Shown: positions 25,101 through 37,720 of the stretch, in pieces
Layout of the letters: every line of letters begins with the position of its first letter
Position numbering within the stretch: the stretch's first letter is position 1
From: Paulownia fortunei
Taxonomy: Eukaryota; Streptophyta; Magnoliopsida; Lamiales; Paulowniaceae
DNA: 64,000 bases
Assembly (NCBI GenBank): GCA_019321725.1
Contig: CM033110.1
Coordinates: forward strand, 22,375,210-22,439,209
Direction of reading: 5' to 3'
Notes under the pieces: model-generated
What the model was told of the DNA's origin: nothing
Databases searched by the model: none
Seen by the model: only the letters and a program-made list of their open reading frames with translations
Program-made: the position numbers and the translations under genes

Positions 25101-25294
25101 CTTTAACGATATGATTACTGGCAATTTAGGTGTTATGTGCTGACTGGTGGAAACATGACAGTATGATTAGTGGTGGTGTCGATTCAAAGCTTTGCATTTC
25201 TTCAGGAATATCAGTGCAATGGTCTATAGGTATCTCTTGCTCATTTCTGGTTGATTGCTATCTGAAGTTATGTAAACTTAAATTTCTTATGTAG
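22120..25294 (+). pseudogene. WDR12: WDR12/Ytm1-like ribosome-biogenesis gene, disrupted
   Basis: The gene resembles WDR12, the PeBoW-complex subunit needed for 60S ribosome assembly. Exon 1 (22120-22291) and exon 2 (22417-22517) join in phase and encode an NLE domain (QVQVRFVTKL, EPFDFLIDGELVRMSLEEFL). Exon 3 (from 22897) reads EKVLEIEYIKAVTPRK and then meets TAA at 22945; the rest of that exon is scrambled up to a remnant ILTGWYDGFG before 23085. A WD40 exon follows (23190-23275, IWRAAGICKHLLDGHSG). The exons for the middle WD repeats are absent between 23276 and 24560. The C-terminal exons remain: 24561-24669 (YCGKVINCFDIGGESSALI), 24792-24928, 25005-25040 and 25130-25294. One of these introns has a GC donor (GCATGT at 24929). 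Introns are retained, so this is not a processed copy. It could also be a mis-assembled functional gene. Confidence 0.8.
24232..24256. repeat. Palindromic CA/TG microsatellite
   Basis: A (CA)n run joins directly to a (TG)n run through CATG, forming a near-perfect inverted repeat of about 24 bases. It lies in an intron of the WDR12 remnant. Confidence 0.8.
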
Positions 25295-25333
25295 GTGGGG
25301 GCTTATAGATGATACAAATCATTTACGTGCAAG

Positions 25334-25354
25334 CCCCCCCCCCCCCCCCCCCCC
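25334..25354. repeat. 21-base poly-C tract
   Basis: An uninterrupted C run follows caag, 40 bases after the last in-frame stop of the WDR12 remnant. Its exact length is likely unreliable. Confidence 0.9.
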
Positions 25355-25829
25355 TCTTCCTGGATATGGTTGTAAAAAATTTGTTAAAATAATCTAAGTT
25401 TTATTGTATTTCAGGATTACAAGAGTTTTCTTTGCTTCACGGTTGGTTACTAGCATCCACCACATCCCCGGACGATAACTAATACAAGCAACAATGCCAA
25501 TGCGATTGCTACCATTTACTGGAAGGTATAAGTGCTTGGGCAAAGATTTTGATCCCAACAATACCTGTACCAGAAAAAAAGTGAGATGCAAAGGGCTGAA
25601 TCTGCCTGAGAAGTGGTTCATGGCTCAATCATAATATGCTTGAGAATTGGTTCCACTCATCAGTATCCTATGACTGATACTTTATCTTGCCTGTTGGAAT
25701 TCAAAATTTTAATTATCTTACAATTTTGATTAACAATTGATGAACGAAGTAATCTGAAAGAAAAGTAGATCCGCCAAAAGCAAAGACCCCATTTCTCTGT
25801 TGGATCTTCCTAGCAGCAGCTGCGGATAA

Positions 25830-26147
25830 AAAAATCAAGTTATTCAATATTCGACTCAAGACGAATTGTTAAAAGTTCGTTTGAGCTTCGTTTGTTAACA
25901 TAACAAATTAAATTTGAACATATTTTTTTGTTTGGTAAAATTTAAAATTCGATTCGATTAGTAAAAAATTAATAAAATATATATATAATTATTAAAACTA
26001 CTCAAGCTAGATTGTCTTCGGTTTGAAGAAATTGTTCAACCTTGATTTGATTAATAATTAAATTAATTTTAAAGTAAAATTTAATAAAATTTAACTAAAA
26101 TTTAAATAATGATGTATTTTAGTTGACTCAATTTGTTTACACCTTAG
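25830..26147. repeat. Candidate dispersed repeat, copy B
   Basis: It shares order and motifs with copy A (5002-5340): attcgactcaaga, ttgttaaaagttcg, then AT-rich text and caatttgtttacacc at the end. The internal part is more AT-rich. The shared end motif supports a common family, but boundaries are approximate. Confidence 0.35.
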
Positions 26148-26790
26148 CAGCAAATAAAGTGTTCATCCTTTTAGTGATCCCATATGCATCTCGTGAGTCT
26201 GGTGATCTGTTTTTGGATCTCACGTTGAATGACCTGAATTTTTTTATCTATGGTCTATGCTTCTGATTGAAGTTACAACCTGAATATAATTTTATTTCAA
26301 AGCAAAATAGACAAAAGTAAAAAAAATAAATTGAATCGCTATTTTTGGTATGTTACCTTTTCTCTACAAGGAAGGAATGTCAAGATATCGTTTCATGCAT
26401 CTCCATCCATTGTTCTGTCCTCCTACTCTGCCAAAATATTCTTTTATTAACTTATAATAAAAGGATCCCATGATGAATGATTAACGAAATTATAGTGTGA
26501 ACAAATAATTTTTCATTGAAATATGGGATTTACCATCAAAATAACTAATTTGACATTTATTTATTTTTTTAAATGGTGAATGTACTGTGCATATATTTAA
26601 ATATATATTCTACCTTTACTAAACATTTTGTCAATTTTTTTGTAAATTAGAGTATTTAATACGCATTTCAAAGTATATGTAAAAAGTAAAACTTTATATC
26701 CTTAGGCTCCTAAGTATGGGAATGAAATCATGGATTTTATTGTTGATATGCGGCAACGTAAAACGTACAATTGGAAAAAGACAGTTTTCT

Positions 26791-26925
26791 ATCTTCATTG
26801 TTCATTAATTTATTTAAGACAGAGTTAAAAAATCTTATTGTTCATTAATTTATTTATGACAGAGTTAAGGAATCATCATTGTTCATTAAGACAAAGTTAA
26901 AGGATCGTATTGCTCATTAATTTAT
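26791..26925. repeat. Short tandem array, ~45-bp unit, about 3-4 copies
   Basis: Each unit carries attgttcattaattta followed by gacagagttaa and aatc; the third copy is shortened by loss of the ttaattta part. The array is intergenic. Confidence 0.8.
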
Positions 26926-27940
26926 CAAATAGAAGTAAATAATAAAAAAGTAACAAGAAACTCAAAAAATTTAAATTGATGAGAAAATTTCATAATTTGA
27001 ACCTATTTGAGCTAGCAATAAGAATAATAGGAGTTTAGTGGAACTTTGATTTTAAGAAATGATAGAAATTATATATAAAAAATTTAATGATTTTAGAATA
27101 ATTCACTTTATATGAGTTCAAGTCGACCAAGTTCTCAATCAAGCAAATTGGGACGGACAAGTTAATCAAGATGTCTAAACTATAATCTATACAAGTGGAC
27201 TAATTAATATAAATATTTAATATACAATTATTAAAAAATAATTTTTACATTTTTACTATTTTACTTTTTATTTTATTATGATTTTTAATTATGAACTAAT
27301 TTAAATATAAAATTTTTTTAATTAAAAATGATCTATCAAACTTAACATTTGTTAGTATGTAGATTACCATAAATTAAAAATACTCAAACTCAAATCATCT
27401 TTATTCGAAATGAAATCAAGTACAATGATTTATGCCAAATCAGATTGGCAGGTAACGATGTAACAATGCAGCGTAAGAATAATTTTTCCTTGATTTTAGT
27501 TCAAACGTAAGAACTTGACGAGGGGCAACCTCGTCTTTCAACCGTAGGTCAACTTTCTCGAAAGACGTTTAACCCCAGGCCCCCAGTTCAGTTCTCATAA
27601 GGTTTGGACGCAACAATTTAACTTTTTTCTCGTTTCCCACAATTAAAAAGTGAAAAATCTTTTTCTCTCCGCGCCATTTTTACGTATTTTTTTTACATGC
27701 ATTGTACAGTAAAACAAGTGCCATAACTGCTAAATTCTCCATTCAGAAATATACTGGATCTTTCTGTGGAGGCTCTCCTCGCCTCCTAAATCAGGTCGGA
27801 AATTAATTACTGAATTAATTGAATGTCTCGGATTTAATATGATTTAATTTGTGAATTGTTCTTATGTTTTGCAGTCGATGAATAATATGTGTTGAATGAA
27901 TTTGTGGGTCATAAATGAAATTGTTGTTTCAGGGGATGAT

Positions 27941-30900
27941 ATGACTGCAACTACACTGCCTGATGCTGCTGTGTTTAGGACTTTCTTCTGCAACCGGAAT
28001 GTTTTGTCGGGCACGCATGGTGGCCCAAGTTCATGTTTTGAGCTAAAGCGGCAGCCGGTGATTGGCAAAAGATTCCATGACAAAAAGAGGTGATAATTTG
28101 TTACTGTTGATGGAACTGTACTGATATTGTGGGAATTTTTGCTGATTTTTTGTTTTGCCAATTTCTCAACTCTTCCAGAAAACTATTACATGTGAATGCT
28201 TGGCTCCATAGATCAAGACCTGTTGTTTTTTCAAGTATGGTATGCGTTACTCCTGCATATTTTACTTTTCCATTTGATTTTACTGAAAAGCCTGATGAGA
28301 CGTGCATGGTGCATTTTGTTAAATTCGACTAGAACTGCCACGTCCCCCTCTCTGGGGATTAAAATCGGGAGGTCAAACGCTCTTGGTATAAGAATGTCGT
28401 TATGTTTATTTGGATCAGTTTGTGTGAAGCTTTACATTTTTCGTTTGAATGAAAGGTCCAGAAGGATAATTGATGAAGAATAAGTAGTCACTTGATAACT
28501 AATGACTGTTGGATATGAAAACTATTCAAATTGCAGAATGATTCCAGTGAGATTCAACCAGATTTTAATGATGAGGATGGCAATCCATCCGAGAGAAGTG
28601 AATTCCTGGAGATTCGTGAAGATGAACTGTTGGCAACTCAGATAGCCCTTTCTGATGCCCGTGCCCAGGAAGAAGCTATTGAGAAGGAGAGGGATATTCT
28701 GCTTGAAAAATTGGCTCAAGCAGAAGCTAAACAACAGGAGTACCAGACCGCTATAATGCATGAAAAGGAACTGGTCATTGCAGAACTTGAGGCAGCAAAA
28801 GACCTGTTCCATAAGAAGCTACAGGAGTCTGTAGAGGAGAAATTTGATATGGAGTCAAAGCTGATCCTGGCAAAACAAGATGCTGTTGAACTTGCAGTTC
28901 AAGTTGAAAAGTTGGCAGAGATTGCTTTCCAGCAGGCCACATCTCGCATTTTAGAAGATGCCCAACTGAGAGTTTCCGCTGCTGAAACTTCTGTAGCGGA
29001 GGCTGCTTATCAGATTGAGGAACAAATACGAAGTGCAACTGAAGGGACCATACTTTCCATAGTTGACCAGTCCAAATCTGCCATAGCGAAGGCTTTAGCT
29101 GTTGCAGAAGCTGCAGGCGACCATACAAAAAAATCTGTGGCAGCTTATGCGGATGATTTGAATTTAGTTGATGAGATTGCCTCTATCAAGTCTCAGAATG
29201 TCAATTTACAGAAAACAATGACTGATTTAGAATCTCAATTGTTGGTTTCCAAAAACGAGATCAACAAATTGAAGTTAGAGTTAGAGCGAACCCGCCAGCA
29301 AACGACTGCATATGAACTCCAGGCACGTGATGCTGAGAAAGATCTGCTTGAGTTTCAGGAATCAAGCAGGAAAGCAGCTCTTAAACAGGAGGAGGATGTC
29401 AAATCATTGTTAGAAAAAATGAAAAAGGATGATGCAGAGAGGAGGAAGGCTGCTTCAAAGGCTTTTAAGGTTGAGTTGGAAACTATCAAGGCTGCTATTG
29501 AAGCAGTAAAAGAAACAGCTTGCACCAAAGATGAGGCTTATAACAGAAGATGTGAAGCGCTGCAGAGATCTTTGAAAACATCTGAATCTGCATCGATGAT
29601 GTGGCGGCGAAGAGCAGAAATGGCAGAAGCATTGTTATCAAAGCAAGTCCCGCTTGGTGAAAGGGATGATAATGCAACATATGTAGTTAATGGTGGGCGA
29701 GTAGACCTTCTGATGGATGGTGATTCACAAAAATGGAAACTACTAACTGATGGTCCTCGCAGAGAGATACCTGAGTGGATGGCACGGAGGATCCGCTGCA
29801 TCTCTCTCAGGTTCCCCCTAGGAAGACCGATTTGTCTGAAGCCAAATTATCAAAATTCAAATCTTTGGAGTTGCCCAAACCTGATGAAGTGTGGTCTATT
29901 GCCCAAGAAAAGCCAAAGGAAGGGGATTCGCTGGTTGAGCAGGTGATGGAGAAAGAAATTATTGAAAAGAAACGAAAGGCTTTGGAGCGTGCTCTTCAGA
30001 GAAAAACGATTCAGTGGCAGAGAACTCCTGAAGAGACAAAATTAGGTATAGGTTTCTTGATGTAATGTCACATGACCTTTATTTTTTTGTCTTTCAAGCT
30101 GCACTTTTTGATTGCCCCGCCTTGCATGCAGAGCCAGGAACTGGTACTGGACGTGAGATAGTGGTTAGTATATCTCTTGCTGACTATTCATTGCAATTTT
30201 GCTGGTTCCTGCATCATCTATTAACTGGGTGAGCTGGAGAAGTTTTTACTGTCATACGAGTGTAACATATCAAATTCTCCTTTTGAAGTTTCAAGGTTTC
30301 AACTGGGAGAGCTGGAGAAGACGGTGGTACCTCGAGCTTGCCCCTAAGGCTGCTGATTTGTCACGCTCTGGCATGACAGCAGTATGGTTCCCACCACCCA
30401 CGCAATCTGTTGCACCGCAAGGTCCCCACCCCCTGGCCAGGCTCCTCTGATTATACTTTGCTCTTATGTATTGGTATCCCTTTAATTGATGGAGACACAA
30501 AGTCACTTTTTCATATCATTTCTTTAGACTGATGTCTTAGTAATTTCTCTTGTAAGTACTTAAGAGTTATCTTTTTCTCCACCTTTATGGTACAACTTAA
30601 TTGAGAAACACAAAGCGACTGTTATGCACTATTTCTTTATCTTAGTAATTTTAATTCTAAGAGTTACCTGCCGCTCTTCTTGCATTGTTTATAGGAAACA
30701 TATTTGTTGATTAATCCATCCTGTGTTTGTACAAAGATGACCTATATTATATGTGTATTACAAGCTTTGATTTTTGTTCTCGGCTTCACTTGAACTTTTA
30801 TTAGTTGCACTGCTGAAAAGTAAAGGATAAACTGCAGGTTATATGCCATCTGACCTGTACAACCTGAATTCAGCCTATGGTTCTGAGGAAGAGTTGAAGT

Positions 30901-33900
30901 ACTGTATAGAGGAAATGCGTAATCAAGATCTTCTGGTACAAATCTATGCATTAACTTGGCATCATTATCTGGACAGTGATTGAGGCTATATTTTTTTGTT
31001 TAAGTTGTCTGCTCATCTAGTCATCAAAATTTCAGGTGCAAAAGTAGATTTTGTGTTATAAATTACGCAAAACACAGCTTCACGCTCCCATTCACAGACA
31101 CATATTCATATATTAAAACTGTGTAAGGAGTACGTAGAGGATAACTCTCTTGTGTACCGTTGGTATTTTGTCTTCATTTGTCTTCTTCTTCTGAAACATA
31201 TGGAGTTTCTTCATCTGTCTGTATTTAAGAATCAATTAGCCCTCTATCTTTTGTTGCGACTGGAAATAGTCAACCATTAATTTCTAATTAATGCCGGAGA
31301 ACGGTATATAAGATCTATCAATTCTAAACACTGATTTCCTAATATTTTGTATGCAAAGAAGTTCTCTCTCTTAGGCTAGAACCCTCTTGTTCGACAATAT
31401 GCTGTTTTTGTGAAATTTATGTGTTAAAAAAAGAGTGTTATTTATTGTATCAGACGAAGCAGGATCATATACTGTTCCACTGTGGTGCTACTTTGATTAT
31501 ATTATTTTGCATCCAGTTCTTCTGAATCGATAACCTTGATTGTTAATAATATGTTTGATCTTGTCATGTGTTCCATCTGGCTGCAGACCTTGGGAGACGT
31601 TGTATTGAATCATCGATGCGCTCATAAGCAGGTATTTTATTCTCATAGTTTTATTTTTGCCTGTTGCTTCATCTGGAGATCCTTTGACCCCCCCCCCCCC
31701 CCCCCCCCTCTCTCTCTCTCTTGTGTGGTTTTTGATTGTCAGAACCTTTTAAAGTTATGTCGCATGATTAAGTTTTTTGGCCTCAGTTAATTTTTCAGTG
31801 AGAAGTGCTTATGGATTCCCTTTGTATCAGGATTTAGTAGTCAATGCTTAATTTTTGAGAATCTATAACCAGTTTGTGAGTTGAATGCAATCGATGATAC
31901 AAATGATTGTCATGATATTGCCACTTAAATTTGGAAAATAAAACTCTGCAAGATCAGCAATAAATGCCCTTTATTTCCATAATTAGATATAGTGAATGTT
32001 TGTAAATTTATTGAAATTGATCAGAGTAAACTTATATCTGAAGCATAAGAGAGCTATGCCAATCTTAAACTTATATCTGACGTATTAGGGCTATGTAAAT
32101 CAACCATTTTGTTTCTTTCATTAACTCAAACGGTCCTGTGCTCATAGTACTTTTGTTTTGTCTTAGAAATCTGTTTTCTGGGTACCAATGCCATACTGCT
32201 TTTCAAACCTCGTGTCTCTTTTTTATTTATTTATTTTTATTTTTTGGTGTGGGTGGGGGTGGGGATGGTTTGGAAATTTGTTCAAACTTTCTTCCACTAA
32301 AAATTGCAAAATCTCCAATTTTATTGTGGTGTAGTAGTAGCATGCCTTCTCTTAGTTGGCAGCCAGTATTGTAATTATTTTGCCCAAATTACAGAAGCGA
32401 CTGAGACAGAAATATTTGTTTGAATGTCGTCTCTATGTGAAAAATGTAAAATAATTGCTCAAGGTGTATAAGCCTTGAAGTCTTTGTTCTGGTCTTTGGA
32501 AAACTGGTCAGCAGAACAATGTCTCAGTTGAAGGTGCTAAACGGAAAAATATCATATTTTGCAGAGTTCTAATGGTGTCTGGAACATATTTGGAGGCAAG
32601 CTTGCCTGGGGACCTGAAGCAATTGTGTGTGATGACCCAAATTTCCAAGGGTGTGGCAATCCTTCTAGTGGTATGATCGTTGTTCCCGTAAAAAGGCATA
32701 ATAACATTTAAAGTTTTTAACGCAAGAAGCATATTTTTTTTATATCCATCACATGAGTTCCTAAGTGTATCCAAATGCTTCCAGGTGCAATCCTATGAAA
32801 AATATGAAATTAAGGCAGTTGGATATCCAATAAAGGTTCTGTCATCTGTGATTTAACCTTGACAAACTCATGCAGACAAAATTCAACATCGTAATAATAG
32901 AATTTGTGTTTTTCTTAATAATTTTACTAAACTCATGCTACAGTAGGATATGTTTGAAAATCAAACTGATGCAAGTAATTTCTTCAGCATCCTCATCTAA
33001 GCATCCTTGATTTTTGAGTTTTAGTGAAGATAAATATAATTCTTCCAGCATTGTTATTATATATCTTAACCGCATAATCATGGAAGAATTTAACACAGAA
33101 GTACTATTCAGACTTGTTCATCTTATGAGGCCCAGATGGCTTCCTCAATCCTTTGGCTATAGGTAGGAGGTGGAATTTCGTACTATTTTTAAATTTCAGT
33201 TTTTATCAACATTTGCGTAACAGTGACAAAAGCAAGTGTAAGCAGCACATTTGCTGATCACATTGCATACAAACTTTGCTAGAAAGCTCATTTTATTATG
33301 TAGGGTTGACTTCTTGAACGAATTTACATCCTAACTAGAATGTACATGCTACAACTACTTTGATACTTCTCAAATTTGTTTATTTTTTTGAAATTATGTT
33401 CCCTTGTGATTGCTAGTGGTTTTCCTTTATCTGGCATGATTTTTCATTTGAGAAGAAACTCAGTCACAGGATCAAAGTTCCTCTTTGATTTTTTTCAGTC
33501 AATTCATTTTTCATTTCATTTTTATTTTATTTTAATAGTTTGTTGCTCTCACTAAGCAAGACATTAGGAGAATAGATCTTGGGAAAGGGGAACAATGACT
33601 AGTGAAATGTATTTTCAATTTTTATGTTTAGAATTGCTATCATGTGCTATGACGTAATAGTGGTCTAGTAACTTGATAAAAAGGATTCACTACTTTTTGC
33701 TGCTGACAATAAACAGGTGACATTTTTCATGCGGCACCAAATATTGATCATTCACAGGACTTTGTACGTAGAGACATAAAGGAGTGGCTAAACTGGCTCC
33801 GAAATGATATTGGTTTTGATGGGTGGCGCCTGGATTTTGTGAGGTGAAGGATTTTAATTGCTTCTATGTGTCTTAAGTTGCTATTTATACGACATGCTAG

Positions 33901-36424
33901 TTCAGTTTATGTAATTTTTTTTAATTGAAAGAAATGGAGAAATCGGATAGATAGCGTAAACATTTTCAGTAGCTGTTACTGGAATAGCCTCGTTATGTCT
34001 CATACTTGATCTGATAGCAGTTTCTGATATTCACTTGATTTTCAGCTCATATGTTTCAATAGCTTTAGTTGGAGTTAGGGGTATAGTTGTCAAGGTTAGT
34101 CGAGTATTTTATCCCTGTTAGTTCTGTGCAGTTAATATAATTGCACATTTTGTGAAGAATAGAAGTGAATTTTTGTATGCCGAAACATCTCTTAACAGGT
34201 TTGTAACCTATCTAGTATGAGGAATATGCTGAAATTCGACAAGGATTTATAAAGTAATTTTATTGTTTCACTTGAGATTCTAGAAGCATTACATGACATC
34301 AATAATGATTATGGATTTCAATTTATGGATAACTAATCAGACTATTTGTTGTGCACTTCTACACTGTTGCATCTTATTTTCAGTAAGAGTTTTATTGTCC
34401 CTAACTGAGATTTTTTTTTATGCTTTGACATTTTTTTTCATATTGTTTCCTATTCTCTAAGCTAAGATCATTTGGCTACAGTACTCTCCTCGGTGAGAAG
34501 CTTACTTTCATGCTATGGTAGAAAGTTTTCCCTGTATGTCATGCTACAGTACTCTCATCTTGTATGTCATGCAACAAATATATAGAGATGAAAAGTGTTC
34601 AAGAAGAGTAGAATATGATATTATTAGACCTTCCATGAATATGCATCACATCTGAAACCATACTTACTAAATTTGAGCTAATTATTTATTATGTGTTTAA
34701 CATTAAATCATGAATTCAATAAGCAGGAAATTTTTCGGTTGATGTTTTTGCTTTGACTGCATTTTACCGAATCTAAATCTTCTTTTAGGCCACGATAGTT
34801 TGATAATACCATGTAGCTCATCCGCAGTTACTGATACTCAGATAATGGGATTTTACTTCACCATAGTGATATATTGCTAACGTTTTTTTCTTTTTGGGCA
34901 GAGGGTTCTCTGGTGGTTATGTGAAAGAATATATTGAAGCTTCGAATCCTGCATTTGCCATTGGCGAATACTGGGATAGTCTGGCTTATGAAGGTGGTAA
35001 TTTGTGTTACAACCAAGGTAACTATTCAACATGAATTTCTTAAAATTCTTGAACATAAGAACCCTCAAATTTAAGATTCAGTTAACCAGTTGTCAGCCTT
35101 TTCATTCCATGTTTTTACTTTAAGGTAAATGTTCGTCTATTGTTCAGGCATTTGACATTTTTCAAATGGTATGAGTTTATTTATTAAATTCAGAAGAATA
35201 ATTGTATTCCTCATTCAAACACAACTTTTTTCACCCTAACTTATGGTCTTTGGCTGAACTGGAAAAATAACCATTGTAAAATTTACATAAGATAAATCCC
35301 TAATTTCGTTCAGTCTTAACAATGGAGCATATAACATATACTATTTTGCATTTTTGGTGAATTTTTCTGGCTGTCACCTTTTTTGGTAAAACATAATTTC
35401 ACCTCATAAGTTATCCATTAATATGATGATTTATGTGCCTGCAGATGCTCATCGACAACGCATCATTAACTGGATCAATGCTACCGGTGGTACCTCTTCG
35501 GCATTTGATGTCACAACAAAGGTGCTTTTTGGACATTATCTTGGTTAACTTCTTGCTTTTTAATTTTTCTTCAACATCTTACTTTTTCTTCATAATATGT
35601 GCTCATCCTGTTTTGCTCCCCCAAAAGTTCTCTTATTCAAAGAAACCCTAAGAACCTGATTTTTAAAGCCTCAACAAAGGTAATGCGAAATGTTTTTCAT
35701 ACTAAGCGATTTGCTGAAGGGTATTTATGATAATGTAATCTGTATTACTTGTGTTTTTCCCCCTTTTCTTCCATGTTTCTTTCTATTTGGTGTGAGTAGT
35801 CTCAATGCCTGAATAGCGCCATTAGTTCAAATCCTAGTATCTGAAATAGTAATATTTGTGATCAACTCTGGCAGAAGGTTTGAAATGCAGACTTGGTACA
35901 TATTTCCCTGGGCGACATTGAAATCTCACTTTGGTGGCAATACTGTGCTAATTTGCTCATATGGTTTCTTCAATATTTTTGTTTCTTGATAAAGAAGCAG
36001 AATTTTTCATTAACATATATTGCTCTAATGAAGTAATTAAGGAGGGATGAAATAAATAAATAGGGAAATGATATTGGTGCTCCTAAAATCACTACAACCT
36101 CGCCTTCCCTCTCCAATAATTTTATTTTGTTCAATGAGATATCTGAAAAGCAAGTATGTTTTGCAGTTCACCCTGAGGCCTGTGTTCAGTTAATGCAATG
36201 AGTGGCAGTTATGATATTCTGACTCCCATGAGATGTATGGAACCCTCCAACTGCACCATGTAGGAATGACTTTTAAGTTTTTCTTTTAGGGTATTCTCCA
36301 TTCAGCGCTGCATAATCAGTATTGGAGGTTAATTGATCCTCAACGGAAACCAACAGGGGTAATGGGATGGTGGCCCTCTCGTGCTGTCACTTTCCTGGAG
36401 AATCATGATACCGGGTCAACACAG

Positions 36425-36461
<37 letters not shown>

Positions 36462-37720
36462 ATGTGCGTGTTGCACACTTGTTTGTTTCTCATGTCCACG
36501 TAGGCATATCTAAGAACACTAAGCCATCGTCCAACTGTACTTAATCTCCACGTGTTATATTACTGAACCAGCAGCATACCTTCGAATTGGAAATCAAAAA
36601 GAGTTTGAAATTAGCTTATGGAACCAAAATCAGCATAGCTGTCAAACCTGTATTAGTATCAATTTCAGAGTGACTATTCTTGTGAGTTGGTCTGTACTAA
36701 TATAGGTATCAGTTCACGTCCAAAGTGGAAAAAAATAAATTTAAAGCAGTTTCTTATTGATATACTTGCAAGCAGCGTCCACAAAATCAAATTTTCTTTC
36801 TCATGTCTCAAGCATCTTTGTACAATCCTCTGCTGGCTGTGATCTTAATTCTGAGAATATTAACATCCCAAGTCATTTTACAAAGTCACTGACTTTAACT
36901 TTTTACATCTCTTTGTAGGGTCATTGGCCATTTCCAAGAGATAAGCTTATGCAAGGATATGCATACATTTTAACACATCCTGGGACTGTAAGTGGTGCCA
37001 AATTCACGGAATGTCTAGTTTATCGCACTTATTTTTCTCTTGGTTTTATTTGTTGTGTGAATACTACCTGGCTTTTTTGTTTACTGGAAGAATGAAAAGG
37101 TAAACAATCAACAAGGTTGTTACATTGATGTTCTATAGGGGAATAAAAATCTGTCTATTTTTACAAATGTTTCTTCTCTACAGGCCTTCCCTCTTCGTGC
37201 TTCAGTTTTTCTTTCAATGATAGTAATTGCTCTATCCTTTTGTTAAGTACAACTGTCATCTGTTAAATATAGCTTTAATTTTATGAACTTTTCATTCATT
37301 AAAATGCTAACTTAAAGGTTCATGCCTTGGTTTCAAACATTGGCTGATTGGCAAATAATCTTGTGTTTCTATTTTAAGCATATATTCATTGTTTCGACGA
37401 ATTGTTATGATTTTAATTATTATATATATTTTTTTGTTTATTTGCAGCCTGTAGTATTTTATGACCATTTTTATGATTTTGGTATCCGCGACATAATTAC
37501 TGAACTAATTGAAGCTCGGAGACGGGCTGGAATCCACTGCCGCAGCCCCATAAATATATTCCATGCAAACAATGATGGTTATGTCGCAAAAATTGGTGAA
37601 ACACTTGTCATGAAGCTTGGGCATCTTGATTGGAATCCTTCCAAGGAAGTTCACTTGGATGGGAGCTGGCAGAAGTTTGTTGACAAAGGGCCAGACTATC
37701 AATTGTGGTTAAGACAATAA
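27941..37720 (+). CDS. Coiled-coil/GH13 alpha-amylase fusion, probably plastid-targeted, with a 1-base frame break
   Basis: Fourteen coding exons: 27941-28089, 28179-28239, 28537-30045, 30132-30163, 30289-30421, 30838-30935, 31587-31631, 32565-32670, 33717-33843, 34902-35017, 35445-35521, 36290-36424, 36919-36987, 37448-37720. Residues 1-70 are basic, Ser/Thr-rich and transit-like. Residues about 85-440 are Glu/Lys/Ala-rich heptads (long coiled coil). Residues about 585-976 form a plant-type GH13 alpha-amylase: [16 protein letters not shown] (residues 665-671), nucleophile D751 in GWRLDF, acid/base E776 in IGEYW, D858 in ENHDTGS. All catalytic residues are present. The expected role is endo-hydrolysis of alpha-1,4 glucans. 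Exon 3 is one base short in a C-run (29814-29818): read literally, translation ends at 29946 after 539 aa, before the enzyme domain; with frame kept the protein is about 976 aa. An in-frame ATG at 27896 is an alternative start. Confidence 0.87.
31688..31721. repeat. Poly-C tract (21 C) joined to (TC)n
   Basis: Uninterrupted Cs (31688-31708) run straight into a TC microsatellite in the intron after amylase exon 7. It resembles the poly-C tract at 25334. Confidence 0.9.
36427..36457. repeat. (CT)n microsatellite next to a splice donor
   Basis: About 15 CT repeats begin two bases after the donor GTA at 36425 in the amylase intron following exon 12. The pyrimidine run at a 5' splice site is unusual in position. 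Confidence 0.85.

Larger units (their letters stand above)
25295..27940. other. Intergenic region upstream of the amylase gene
   Basis: AT-rich DNA holding the poly-C tract, dispersed repeat copy B and a short tandem array (listed separately). The last ~200 bases are probably the leader of the next gene: a donor-like CAG|GTCGG near 27795 and acceptors near 27874 and 27932. Splicing there leaves short upstream ATGs (for example ATGATATGA at 27936-27944). Confidence 0.4.
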
